Assembly (NCBI RefSeq): GCF_009649685.1
Contig: NZ_WJPK01000001.1
Location: forward strand, 1,678,760 to 1,742,759
Length of the DNA stretch: 64,000 bases
Direction of reading: 5' to 3'
Source of the DNA: Flavobacteriaceae bacterium EG-1
GTDB taxonomy: Bacteria > Bacteroidota > Bacteroidia > Flavobacteriales > Flavobacteriaceae
In this document: one piece after another, positions 16,647-24,874 of the stretch
How the letters are laid out: each line of letters starts with the position of its first letter
Position numbering within the stretch: position 1 is the first letter of the stretch
Notes under the pieces: generated by a model
The model's input: only the letters and a program-made list of their open reading frames with translations
What the model was told of the DNA's origin: nothing
Databases searched by the model: none
Position numbers and translations under genes: made by a program

Positions 16647-16757
16647 AATTTTAATTGTTTTTATAGTCAATTATCAACTATACAATCTTCGTACCACTTT
16701 ACGCAATTGACTTATTTTGAACATTTTAAGAAGAAGCCTGCAAAATAATTCATTTGC

Positions 16758-16765
16758 TACCTTTA
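16758..16765 (+). promoter_or_regulatory. -7-like box abutting xer start
   Basis: TACCTTTA matches TAnnTTTG at five of the six fixed positions and ends four bases before the ATG at 16770. The same GCTACCTTTAC string precedes the WYL regulator at 36343. Confidence 0.4.
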
Positions 16766-16769
16766 CAAA

Positions 16770-17672
16770 ATGAAATGGACGACAGCCTTAAAGGACTTTG
16801 AACATTACCTAAAAATTGAAAGAGGTTTAGCCTCTAATTCAATCAAAAATTACGCGTTAGATATTAAAAAGTTGATTGGTTATTTAGAAATACATGAACT
16901 AAGTGAGTCCCCAGAAAAAATAAATAAAGAAACCATTCAACAATTTGTTTATGAAGTTGCTAAAAACATAAATCCTCGTTCTCAAGCAAGAATTATTTCT
17001 GGATTAAAAAGCTTTTTTAGTTACTTAGTTTTCGAAGATTACCGGGTGGACAATCCAATGGACTTAATAGAGTCTCCTAAAATTGGACGAAAATTACCAG
17101 ATACATTATCTGAAGATGAAATAAACGAATTAATTAATAATATTAACCTCTCCAAGCCAGAAGGAGAAAGAAATAGGGCCATGTTAGAAACGTTATATGG
17201 ATGTGGTTTACGCGTTTCTGAACTTATTAATTTACGTCTTTCGGATTTATATTTTGATGAAGATTTTATTAAGGTTACCGGCAAAGGTAATAAGCAAAGA
17301 TTTGTTCCTATTAGTAAAATAAACAAAAAGTACATTAATATTTATCGCAATGAAATTCGGGTACATCAAAAAATTCAAAGACAATTTGAAGATATTTTAT
17401 TCTTAAACCGCAGGGGTAAACAATTAACAAGAGCCATGGTCTTTACCATAATAAAAAGGTTGGCAGTAAAAATTGACCTAAATAAAAATATTAGTCCTCA
17501 TACTTTTCGACATTCTTTTGCAACACATTTATTACAAAATGGAGCCGATTTAAGAGCAATACAACAAATGTTAGGTCATGAAAGCATCACTACAACCGAG
17601 GTGTATATGCATGTAGATAAAAGTCATTTAGAAGATGTATTAAATAATTTTCACCCAAGAAAAAAAGATTAA
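16770..17672 (+). CDS. xerD: Tyrosine recombinase XerC/XerD type
   Basis: This 300-residue protein is the usual length for chromosome-dimer-resolving Xer recombinases. The N-terminal SAM-like DNA-binding domain spans about 1-100. The catalytic residues are visible: Arg in CGLRVSELINLRL near 148, His-x-x-Arg in HTFRHSFATHLL near 245, His in MLGHESITTT near 270 and the nucleophile Tyr in EVYMHVDKSHL near 279. No integrase-type arm domain or adjacent attachment site is seen. A housekeeping role acting at dif is therefore more likely than a mobile element. Confidence 0.92.
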   Translation: MKWTTALKDFEHYLKIERGLASNSIKNYALDIKKLIGYLEIHELSESPEKINKETIQQFVYEVAKNINPRSQARIISGLKSFFSYLVFEDYRVDNPMDLIESPKIGRKLPDTLSEDEINELINNINLSKPEGERNRAMLETLYGCGLRVSELINLRLSDLYFDEDFIKVTGKGNKQRFVPISKINKKYINIYRNEIRVHQKIQRQFEDILFLNRRGKQLTRAMVFTIIKRLAVKIDLNKNISPHTFRHSFATHLLQNGADLRAIQQMLGHESITTTEVYMHVDKSHLEDVLNNFHPRKKD

Positions 17673-17673
17673 A

Positions 17674-17681
17674 TATCTTTG
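17674..17681 (+). promoter_or_regulatory. -7 box for first lysoplasmalogenase-like gene
   Basis: TATCTTTG is an exact TAnnTTTG match just after the xer stop and 28 bases before the ATG at 17710. It would give the downstream gene its own start site. Confidence 0.5.
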
Positions 17682-17709
17682 TCTCTTTTCCGATTGAATT
17701 AAATCTCCC

Positions 17710-18402
17710 ATGAAGCATTTAAAGCCATTTCTTTGGTGTTATTTCATTATTGTTCTTATTGAGTTAATTGTAGTAGGACATCCCGAATTATGGTCTTATA
17801 GAATAATAACAAAACCAATGATTATGGTTTCGATGATTGTTTTCTTTCTTAAACAGAAAGTTGATCAAAAAACAAGAATCATCGTTGCTACAGCTTTATT
17901 TTTTGCACTTGCAGGTGATTTGCTTTTAATTTATGATGAAATTTATGAATCTTTATTTTATGGCGGTCTTTTAGCTTTTTTTACAACACATATTATGTAT
18001 GCCATACAATTTTCAAGAAGTAGAAATAAAGACTTAGGTTTTATCGCGCCAACACTTATTCTACTTTTTTATGCCGCTTCTGTTTATATTTATTTATACG
18101 ATTCGTTAAATAACTTGGCAATACCCGTCGCAATTTACATTTCTGCACATTTAATAATGATTCTTTTTGCGTACTTAAGAAAAGATTTTTTAACTAATAA
18201 TAGTTATATATACATTCTTTCTGGTACATTTCTATTCATGTTTTCCGATAGTATTTTGGCGATAACAAGGTTTAAAAGTGAAATACCTTATTCTAGAATT
18301 TTAGTAATGGCCTTTTACGCCAGTGCACAATTACTTGTGATTTTAGGAATTTTAAAGAATGTAGTGAAAACAAGAAGCTTAAAAAGTGACTATTCTGTTT
18401 GA
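17710..18402 (+). CDS. Lysoplasmalogenase-like membrane protein (YhhN/TMEM86)
   Basis: This 230-residue protein has about eight transmembrane helices. The segments ITKPMIMVSMIVFF, LFFALAGDLLLIYD and GTFLFMFSDSILAITRF, with an acidic residue inside helices, are hallmarks of the YhhN/TMEM86 family. Family members hydrolyse the vinyl-ether bond of lysoplasmalogens. Substrate in this organism is not known. The next gene is a paralogue with the same motifs, so the pair arose by tandem duplication. Confidence 0.87.
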   Translation: MKHLKPFLWCYFIIVLIELIVVGHPELWSYRIITKPMIMVSMIVFFLKQKVDQKTRIIVATALFFALAGDLLLIYDEIYESLFYGGLLAFFTTHIMYAIQFSRSRNKDLGFIAPTLILLFYAASVYIYLYDSLNNLAIPVAIYISAHLIMILFAYLRKDFLTNNSYIYILSGTFLFMFSDSILAITRFKSEIPYSRILVMAFYASAQLLVILGILKNVVKTRSLKSDYSV

Positions 18403-18557
18403 GTTAGAAACAGGAATCAATATTTTAGTCAACCTGTCAACTGTTTTAAATAGAAATGTACTCTTCATTAAAAAATAAATTACTAACAGATAAATAGAAA
18501 AACCTACGAGACAATTAGTACATAAAACTAATATTTTCAGTAAAGTAAAAGTTTAAA

Positions 18558-18565
18558 TATATTTG
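18558..18565 (+). promoter_or_regulatory. -7 box for second lysoplasmalogenase-like gene
   Basis: TATATTTG matches TAnnTTTG exactly, 21 bases before the ATG at 18587. Its TTTG overlaps an in-frame TTG at 18563, so that TTG lies at the promoter and is unlikely to be a translation start. Confidence 0.5.
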
Positions 18566-18586
18566 GCTTTCTTGCAAAAGGTAATT

Positions 18587-19267
18587 ATGAAAAAACTAAT
18601 TCCGTTTCTCTGGAGTTTTACTGTAATCTTATTAATAGATATCGTTTTAATTTCAGTTCCCGAATTGTGGTCCTATCGCATTTTATCTAAACCGTTAGTG
18701 GTAGGATCTATTTTAGTTTTTTTTCTTATACAAAATACAGATAAAGTATCTAAGAAATTAGTTTCCTCGGCATTAGTTTGTTCTATTATTGGCGATATAA
18801 TACTCATTTATGCAAGAGTATCTGAACCTATATTTATTTTTGGAGTTTTAGCATTTTTAATAGGTCATATATTTTATGCGATTCAGTTTGCTAGATCTCG
18901 TAATAAGGAAGTTGGTATTAAAGCGCCACTTTTTGTTTTATTAGGTTATGCATTGGCATTATTTTGGTATTTAAGTGACTCTTTAAATAACTTAGCGATA
19001 CCTGTTGCTATTTATATTGTCGTCTTAATGGTAATGATACTGTACGCATACGTTAGAGATGATTCTTTGACCAATAATAGTTATATATACATATTAGCCG
19101 GTTCGTTATTATTTATGCTTTCAGACAGTATTCTTGCAATAACGAAATTTAAAAGTGAAATACCCTACTCTCGCATTTTAGTAATGGGTATTTATGGGCT
19201 TGCTCAATTACTAATGATAATTGGAATAATAAAAGGAAATTTGATAACTGACACTGAAACTTTATAG
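18587..19267 (+). CDS. Lysoplasmalogenase-like membrane protein, paralogue
   Basis: This 226-residue YhhN/TMEM86-family protein parallels the previous gene throughout: PELWSYRI, IGHIFYAIQFARSRNKEVG, SDSLNNLAIPVAIYI, LTNNSYIYILAGSLLFMLSD and FKSEIPYSRILVM all recur. The ATG at 18587 is chosen over the upstream TTG because the -7 box sits on that TTG and the paralogue starts with the same MK-LxPFLW motif. The 3' end overlaps the convergent NDH-2 gene by 6 bases. Confidence 0.86.
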   Translation: MKKLIPFLWSFTVILLIDIVLISVPELWSYRILSKPLVVGSILVFFLIQNTDKVSKKLVSSALVCSIIGDIILIYARVSEPIFIFGVLAFLIGHIFYAIQFARSRNKEVGIKAPLFVLLGYALALFWYLSDSLNNLAIPVAIYIVVLMVMILYAYVRDDSLTNNSYIYILAGSLLFMLSDSILAITKFKSEIPYSRILVMGIYGLAQLLMIIGIIKGNLITDTETL

Positions 19268-20563
19268 CTTATTTTTCTTTTTAAAAGGTCTTATAATTAA
19301 TCGAGCTTCTCTATCAAAGCGCACATAATTATAAACCCAATTTACAAATACAACCACACGATTTCTGAATCCTATTAAAAAAAATAGGTGCACAAACATC
19401 CAAACGAACCAGGCAAAAACACCTTGGAATTTGAATTTTTTCATATCTACAACTGCTTTATTTCTACCAACAGTAGCCATAGACCCTTTATCAATATACT
19501 TAAATGGAAGTAGTGTTTTTTTATGTATTAAGCGCAATAAATTTTTTCCTAAATGTTTTCCTTGTTGCATAGCCGGTTGAGCTACCATGGGATGTCCATA
19601 GGGCTCATTTTCAGATTCCATCATGGCAATGTCTCCAATTGCAAAAATGTTGTCAAAACCAATTACTTTATTAAACTCATCAACTTTCATTCGATTACCT
19701 CGAACAATAAGATCTTTGGCATTCAAACCTTTAATTGTGGCACCTTGTACCCCTGCCGCCCAAATTAATGTGGCCGCTTCAAAACTATCATCTACATTAG
19801 TCGAAACATTATATCCGTCATAATCGGTTACTCTCATATTTTTATAGACGTTTACACCTAACTTTTTCAGAAATTTTTCTGCCTTTTCAGAAGCCTGCTC
19901 ACTCATTGTAGCCAACAACCTATCACTACCCTGAATTAAATTAATTTGTGCAATACGTGTATCCAAATCGGGATAATCTTTTGGTAAAATTCCCTTTTTA
20001 ATTTCGGCCAATGCACCTGCCAATTCTACACCTGTTGGTCCGCCTCCAACAATAACAAAATTCATTAATGCCTCACGTTTATTTAAATCGTCTGTGAGCA
20101 AAGCATCTTCAAAATTTTCTAATATTAAACTGCGCAAATTTAGACTTTGAGGTACAGTCTTCATTGCCATTGCATTCTTTTCAATATTGGTATTACCAAA
20201 GAAATTTGTTTTAGAACCAGTAGCCAATACTAAAAAATCATATCCTATTTCACCAATATTAGTTTCAACGCTATTTTCGTTAGGTTTAATTTCTAATACC
20301 TCCGCAAGACGAAAATAATTATTTGGTGAATCTTGTAAAATTTTACGTAAGGGGTAAGCTATTGAATCTGGTTCTAAACCTCCAGTAGACACCTGATAAA
20401 GAAGTGGCTGAAAGGTATGATAATTGTGTTTATCAATTAAAACCACTTGTATTTCTTGATCTCTAAGTTCCTTTGCCAAGGAAACACCTCCAAATCCACC
20501 ACCAACTATTACAAGTCTAGGCAGACCTGATTTTGGTATATTCAAATCACATTCGTTTATCAT
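19262..20563 (-). CDS. ndh: Type II NADH dehydrogenase (NDH-2)
   Basis: This 433-residue flavoprotein oxidises NADH and reduces quinone without proton pumping. The FAD motif VIVGGGFGGVSLAKEL comes first, then YQVSTGGLEP, the NAD motif FVIVGGGPTGVELAGALAE and the second FAD contact DNIFAIGDIAMM. A C-terminal hydrophobic and amphipathic segment (FAWFVWMFVHLFFLIGF) would anchor it to the membrane. The ATG at 20563 is chosen over 20569 because an exact -7 box ends one base before the latter, which would put 20569 upstream of the predicted transcription start. Confidence 0.93.
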   Translation of the reverse strand: MINECDLNIPKSGLPRLVIVGGGFGGVSLAKELRDQEIQVVLIDKHNYHTFQPLLYQVSTGGLEPDSIAYPLRKILQDSPNNYFRLAEVLEIKPNENSVETNIGEIGYDFLVLATGSKTNFFGNTNIEKNAMAMKTVPQSLNLRSLILENFEDALLTDDLNKREALMNFVIVGGGPTGVELAGALAEIKKGILPKDYPDLDTRIAQINLIQGSDRLLATMSEQASEKAEKFLKKLGVNVYKNMRVTDYDGYNVSTNVDDSFEAATLIWAAGVQGATIKGLNAKDLIVRGNRMKVDEFNKVIGFDNIFAIGDIAMMESENEPYGHPMVAQPAMQQGKHLGKNLLRLIHKKTLLPFKYIDKGSMATVGRNKAVVDMKKFKFQGVFAWFVWMFVHLFFLIGFRNRVVVFVNWVYNYVRFDREARLIIRPFKKKNKL

Positions 20564-20570
20564 AGTCATA

Positions 20571-20578
20571 CAAAAATA
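20571..20578 (-). promoter_or_regulatory. -7 box deciding the ndh start
   Basis: TATTTTTG on the minus strand is an exact match ending 7 bases before the ATG at 20563 and only 1 base before the ATG at 20569. The downstream ATG fits better. Confidence 0.55.
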
Positions 20579-20726
20579 CGTTATACCTACCGTAATGAAA
20601 TCTAAAAACTATTGTTTTTGCTATCTTTAAAAACAGTTTTAAGAGCAAAATCGCATTCACCCAAAAAAACTGAATAGTTAATAAATTAGTATCCGCTATT
20701 AAAAATATCGTAGTTGATATTTTTTT

Positions 20727-20751
20727 TGTAACAAAACTCAAAATATGTCTA
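20727..20751 (+). promoter_or_regulatory. Possible ECF-sigma-dependent promoter
   Basis: TGTAACAA (20727-20734) and TGTCTA (20746-20751) resemble AAC / GTC-type -35 and -10 elements of ECF promoters, with 14 bases between AAC and GTC. The TGTAACAA part is identical before the first ECF gene. Confidence 0.45.
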
Positions 20752-20780
20752 CTAACTAGCAACAACCTACCATTTAATAA

Positions 20781-21275
20781 GTGAATAAAGAACTGGAACA
20801 TCAATTTGTGACAGACCTAGAGAGCAATCAGAATATTGTTCACAAGGTTTGTTCGTTGTACACGAATGATCGTGATTCGCACAGTGACCTGTTTCAAGAA
20901 ATTACAATTCAATTATGGAAGGCCTACCCCAAATTTAGAGGTGAGTCAAAATTTAGCACCTGGATGTATCGTGTGGCATTAAACACTGCTATTACTTTAT
21001 ATAGAAAATCAAAAAGAAGTATTCAGACACAAGATTATGAATCTGTAATTTTCAAAATAAAAGCCGACGTATATGATGAAACAGAAGAACAACAATTAAA
21101 ACTGATGTACAAGGCTGTAAAACAATTGGGAGACATTGACAAAGCCCTGGTTTTTCTTTATTTAGAGGACAAAAATTATAGTGAGATTAGTGAAACTTTA
21201 GGTATAACCGAAGTAAATGCAAGAGTAAAAATGAATAGAATTAAAAATAAACTTAGAACCATATTAAATCCATAG
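20781..21275 (+). CDS. ECF RNA polymerase sigma factor
   Basis: This 164-residue sigma-70 family protein has region 2 around residues 10-85 (SDLFQEITIQLWKAYPKF, KFSTWMYRVALNTAITLYR) and region 4 around 105-160 (KNYSEISETLGITEVNARV, an HTH). The start is GTG at 20781, as no ATG is available. It is followed 4 bases later by a four-helix membrane protein, giving a sigma/membrane-regulator pair like the first ECF operon but without adhesin genes. Confidence 0.92.
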   Translation: MNKELEHQFVTDLESNQNIVHKVCSLYTNDRDSHSDLFQEITIQLWKAYPKFRGESKFSTWMYRVALNTAITLYRKSKRSIQTQDYESVIFKIKADVYDETEEQQLKLMYKAVKQLGDIDKALVFLYLEDKNYSEISETLGITEVNARVKMNRIKNKLRTILNP

Positions 21276-21279
21276 TATT

Positions 21280-21933
21280 ATGCTGGACGAACTGGAACTA
21301 CTTAAAAAAGACTGGCAGAAAAAGGAAGAGAATCTTCCTAAACTGTCTTATAATGAAATTCATACCATGCTTTGGAAGAAATCTTCTTCTATTGTTAAGT
21401 GGATAATGATTATTAGCATTCTAGAATTTCTTCTTCCACATTTATTATACTTTCTCCCCCAAGCACAAAACCAGATGGCGGTTTATGAAAGTATTGGCTT
21501 AAGATATTGGTTTATTGGATTAACAATAATACAATACACTGTAGTGGCCTATTTTATTTTTGAATTCTATATGCGCTACAAAGAAATTTCAGTACTTGAA
21601 AGTGCAAAAAACTTAATGGATAAAATTATTAAAACCAGAAAGACAGTAAAATATTATGTAATATTCTCACTTTCATTAATTTTCATAACTATGGTTTCCT
21701 TTGCATTGGGAATTTACTTTACATCTGATTTAACTGCATTAGCAGAGGCTTTTGACTATGAGGAATTTAAACAAATGGAACCAGAAATACTAAAAAAACT
21801 ATTAATAGGTGTGTATCTGGCAATGGCAATAATTATGCCTTTGATAATTGGAGTAATATACTTTCTTCTTTACGGCCTTCTCCTTAGAAAACTTAAAAAG
21901 AACCACAAAGAATTAAAAAGACTTGAAGTTTAA
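21280..21933 (+). CDS. Membrane partner of ECF sigma factor
   Basis: This 217-residue protein has a cytoplasmic N-terminus (LELLKKDWQKKEENLPKLS) and four transmembrane helices near residues 38-55, 72-92, 118-140 and 170-195. This layout, just behind an ECF sigma gene, is frequent in Flavobacteriia and suggests sequestration of the sigma factor. No known anti-sigma domain is recognised. The stop codon overlaps that of the convergent acyltransferase gene by 4 bases. Confidence 0.75.
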   Translation: MLDELELLKKDWQKKEENLPKLSYNEIHTMLWKKSSSIVKWIMIISILEFLLPHLLYFLPQAQNQMAVYESIGLRYWFIGLTIIQYTVVAYFIFEFYMRYKEISVLESAKNLMDKIIKTRKTVKYYVIFSLSLIFITMVSFALGIYFTSDLTALAEAFDYEEFKQMEPEILKKLLIGVYLAMAIIMPLIIGVIYFLLYGLLLRKLKKNHKELKRLEV

Positions 21934-22736
21934 TGCTTTCTAAATCTACGCTTTTGATTTAATGCCTCATATTCAGCTATTTCTTCTTTTGGAATAACTT
22001 TTAAGAATGAAGGGTGTTGCTCAATTGCATATTCAAGTTTTTCAATAATTTCATCATTACTTTCATTATCGTAATCTATCACTAATGGCTCTTTAATAAC
22101 CATAGACTGTAGAATTCCCTTTTTCTTTATTCGCAGCCCTTTTTTATCAAATGACCTACGAAAACCGTCTATAACAACTGGAACAACTACAGGTTTGTAT
22201 TTTTTAATTATATGAGCTGTACCTTTACGCAATGGTTTCCAAGGTGTAGTTGTTCCTTGCGGAAAAGTAATTACCCAACCATCTTTTAAGGCCATACCAA
22301 TTCTAGAAATATCTGTCATTTTCACTTGCCTTTTCACATCTTTACCATGAGATCGCCAAGTGCGTTCTACGCTTACTGCTCCGGCATAGGCCAATGCTTT
22401 TGTAAAAAGAGACTTTTTCATTGTCTCTGCAGCCGCTACATAATAGACATTTAATTTTGGATTAAAGATATATGAGATGTTTTTGATATTGTCATCTCGT
22501 CCTTTAAGACTTGCATTAAACACATGAAACATTGCCACTACATCAGCAAAATAGGTTTGATGATTACTGACAAAAAGCACATTTCTTTCAGGTAAATTTC
22601 GAATTATTTCAGAACCTTCAATTTCTAATGTATTAAACCTTTTATAGCGCTGATGCGTAATTAAGCCCAGTACACGAATTAAAAATTTTTTAATAAAAAG
22701 AATATGGCCAAAAGGATTTTCCTTGAATATGCTCAT
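21930..22736 (-). CDS. 1-acyl-sn-glycerol-3-phosphate acyltransferase-like
   Basis: This 268-residue protein belongs to the PlsC-like acyltransferase superfamily and probably acylates lysophospholipids at the membrane. Motif 1 is SNHQTYFADV near residue 57, motif 2 VERTWRSHG, motif 3 ITFPQGTTTPW and motif 4 VVPVVIDGF. Two differences from the textbook pattern are visible. The His-to-Asp spacing is five residues rather than four, and the usual FPEG is FPQG. The gene may therefore represent a distinct subfamily. It is monocistronic and convergent with the sigma partner gene. Confidence 0.83.
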   Translation of the reverse strand: MSIFKENPFGHILFIKKFLIRVLGLITHQRYKRFNTLEIEGSEIIRNLPERNVLFVSNHQTYFADVVAMFHVFNASLKGRDDNIKNISYIFNPKLNVYYVAAAETMKKSLFTKALAYAGAVSVERTWRSHGKDVKRQVKMTDISRIGMALKDGWVITFPQGTTTPWKPLRKGTAHIIKKYKPVVVPVVIDGFRRSFDKKGLRIKKKGILQSMVIKEPLVIDYDNESNDEIIEKLEYAIEQHPSFLKVIPKEEIAEYEALNQKRRFRKH

Positions 22737-22779
22737 TTAGACATTTAATTTGAACCGTCGAATTTACGAAATTAGATGC

Positions 22780-23421
22780 TCATATCACTTGTTTTATTAA
22801 GTCTTTGACTTCACTAAGCATCATTGCCGTTGCCCCCCACACCGTATAACCATTTAATTTAAAGGCAGGTACATCTACATCTTCTGCATATGAAGTAGTA
22901 ATTTTTTTAGTAAAGATTTTTTTATCATCCAATAAATCCAAAAGAGGCACCTCAACAATTTTCTCTACCTCATCTTCCTGTAATTTAAAAGAAAGTTCGC
23001 CAATAGACAATCCAATAAAAGGTGAGACTATAAAATTGCTGGGTGGTATATAAACTTGAGTTAATTCTTTTAAAATTCCAATACTAGCAGTTGGCACACC
23101 AACTTCTTCTTCGGTTTCGCGAAGCGCCGTAATCATAATATTTTCATCAATTTTTTCGGCTTTACCTCCTGGAAAAGCTATTTGATTTGAATGAACTCCT
23201 TTATAGGTTTTTCTTAACGTTAATAAGAAATGTGTATTATTATTACTATCGGGGTAAAAAAGTGCCAACACACCGGCCATTTTGGGTGTTCGCATAAGTT
23301 CTTGATTTTTCCGCATAAGTTCTTGCCTAAAGGCCGGAACCATTTTATAATGAGCGTCAACTCCGGGTAATGGAAGATTTTTTATTTTTGACACCTGTTT
23401 TGAAAACAAATTAAAATCCAT
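22780..23421 (-). CDS. NUDIX hydrolase, CoA pyrophosphatase type
   Basis: This 213-residue protein has the NUDIX box GGKAEKIDENIMITALRETE, continuing EEVG. It is preceded by LRKTYKGVHSNQIAFPGGK, which fits the CoA-pyrophosphatase (NudL/YeaB) branch that cleaves CoA to phosphopantetheine and 3',5'-ADP. The ATG at 23421 (MDFNLFSKQVSKIKNLPLPG) matches family starts. Upstream in-frame codons would overlap the divergent gene. Its start codon and that of the divergent cyclophilin share the bases CATG (23419-23422). Confidence 0.9.
   Translation of the reverse strand: MDFNLFSKQVSKIKNLPLPGVDAHYKMVPAFRQELMRKNQELMRTPKMAGVLALFYPDSNNNTHFLLTLRKTYKGVHSNQIAFPGGKAEKIDENIMITALRETEEEVGVPTASIGILKELTQVYIPPSNFIVSPFIGLSIGELSFKLQEDEVEKIVEVPLLDLLDDKKIFTKKITTSYAEDVDVPAFKLNGYTVWGATAMMLSEVKDLIKQVI
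23383..23390 (+). promoter_or_regulatory. -7 box for cyclophilin gene inside NUDIX CDS
   Basis: TATTTTTG is an exact TAnnTTTG match, 29 bases before the cyclophilin ATG and inside the first 40 bases of the divergent NUDIX coding sequence. The promoter must lie within that gene because the two start codons overlap. Confidence 0.5.
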
Positions 23422-24130
23422 GAGCTTAAAAAAAATCGCATTAACCACAATAATAACACTATTTTTTTTAGTTGGTTGTAAAGATGAATCCAATAAAAAA
23501 GATTCTACATTAAAAACCAAAAATCAACAACAAAATGTTATTATAAAGGATACTTCTATCGTAAAACAAGAAGAAGAATTCGTACTTAATGAAGAGAATG
23601 CGATTGAATTTTTCTTTGATTATCAGAAAGACTTAAAAGTAAATAAAGTTAAAATTACTACAAGTTTAGGCAGTTTTATTATTCAATTATTTGACAATGT
23701 ACCTTACCACAAGGCGAACTTTATATATTTAACCAGAAAAGGATATTTTGACAATACCCAATTTCATAGAATAGTCAAAAACTTCATTATTCAGGGTGGT
23801 AACGCTGATGATGAGGCTACACCAAGAAAAAGAAGAGAAATTGGCCGTTATTTACTTCCTCCAGACACAAGAAAAGGTCATAAACACCACCGAGGAACAC
23901 TTTCCATGCCAAGTAGTGAAAATGACAATCCTCATAAACTAGCCTCACCATATGAGTTCTTTATCGTAGTAACAAAGCCAGGATCCTATCATTTAGATGG
24001 AAATTATACACCATTCGGAAAGGTTATATCTGGAATGGATGTTGTTGATAGAATTAATGCTGTAGATACGGGTAAAGGCGATTGGCCTTCGGTAAATGTC
24101 TATATAAAAAAGGCAGAAGTTATTGAATAA
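23420..24130 (+). CDS. Cyclophilin-type peptidyl-prolyl isomerase lipoprotein
   Basis: This 236-residue protein has a lipoprotein signal (TIITLFFLVGC, Cys20), then a charged linker to about residue 72 and a cyclophilin domain to the end. Recognisable motifs are TSLGSFIIQLF, FHRIVKNFIIQGG, the shortened catalytic core GTLSMPSSE and FFIVVTKPG. A basic insertion (KRREIGRYLLPPDTRKGHKH) sits between strands, as in related Bacteroidota proteins. It probably assists folding of exported proteins in the periplasm. It is divergent from the NUDIX gene with overlapping start codons. Confidence 0.93.
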   Translation: MSLKKIALTTIITLFFLVGCKDESNKKDSTLKTKNQQQNVIIKDTSIVKQEEEFVLNEENAIEFFFDYQKDLKVNKVKITTSLGSFIIQLFDNVPYHKANFIYLTRKGYFDNTQFHRIVKNFIIQGGNADDEATPRKRREIGRYLLPPDTRKGHKHHRGTLSMPSSENDNPHKLASPYEFFIVVTKPGSYHLDGNYTPFGKVISGMDVVDRINAVDTGKGDWPSVNVYIKKAEVIE

Positions 24131-24162
24131 TTGATCGTTACACAATTGCAACTAAAGATCAA
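24131..24162. terminator. Weak hairpin between convergent genes
   Basis: TTGATC (24131-24136) and GATCAA (24157-24162) with two further pairs around one mismatch form a stem with a long loop in the 34-base convergent gap. Terminator role is possible, with no strong T-run. Confidence 0.3.
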
Positions 24163-24164
24163 CT

Positions 24165-24776
24165 TCAAGTTTTGTCTTTATATATGTTAGGTAATGCAAT
24201 TTTAAAAACAACGGCTAAAATTCGAATGACAATTACTATTATTATCGCCGCGATATAGGCATACGTATTATTTATTGGTAGTTCTTTTAGTAAAAAATAA
24301 GAACTTCCACCTAATATACAGGCAGTGGCATAAATTTCTTTTCTAAAAACAACAGGAATTTCGTTGCAAAGAATATCCCTAATAACCCCTCCGAAACTAG
24401 CAGTCATAGTACCTAGTGCAATACAAACTAATGGATTTAACCCTATACTTAATCCTTTTTCAATGCCCACTAATGTATAAAGTCCGATGCCTATGGTATC
24501 AAACAAAAAAAGTGACTTTGTAAAATATTTTAAATAATTGCGAAAAACAATAGTGAACGCAACCGTTCCAATAATCACAAACACATACGTTGTATTTTGC
24601 ATCCATGCAACTGGGGTATTACCTATAAGCATATCTCTTAATGTACCACCCCCCACAGCTGTTACAAAAGCAATGATAAAAACCCCGAACAGGTCCAATT
24701 TCTTGTCCATGGCTACCAAAACACCAGATATAGCAAAGGCTATAGTACCAAGAATATCAATTGCAAAATAAAACAT
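24165..24776 (-). CDS. TRIC/YicG family cation channel-like protein
   Basis: This 203-residue protein has seven transmembrane helices and an internal duplication. GGGTLRDMLIGNTPVAWM and GGVIRDILCNEIPVVF are the two copies of the GGxxRD motif that define the UPF0126/YicG family. These are prokaryotic homologues of trimeric intracellular cation (TRIC) channels. Ion specificity here is inferred only. The gene stands alone on the minus strand, convergent with the cyclophilin. Confidence 0.92.
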   Translation of the reverse strand: MFYFAIDILGTIAFAISGVLVAMDKKLDLFGVFIIAFVTAVGGGTLRDMLIGNTPVAWMQNTTYVFVIIGTVAFTIVFRNYLKYFTKSLFLFDTIGIGLYTLVGIEKGLSIGLNPLVCIALGTMTASFGGVIRDILCNEIPVVFRKEIYATACILGGSSYFLLKELPINNTYAYIAAIIIVIVIRILAVVFKIALPNIYKDKT

Positions 24777-24874
24777 TAGTGATTATGAATTTAAGGCGAT
24801 AAAAAGATATATTTTTTTACATCTCAATTTAACGAAAATCAACCTTTATTAATATTTCATATTTACGATCAATT

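Noticed and set aside
16770-17672. Tyrosine recombinase considered as a sign of an integrated element
   Set aside because: Length and motifs fit housekeeping Xer. There are no flanking direct repeats, tRNA, excisionase or phage genes.
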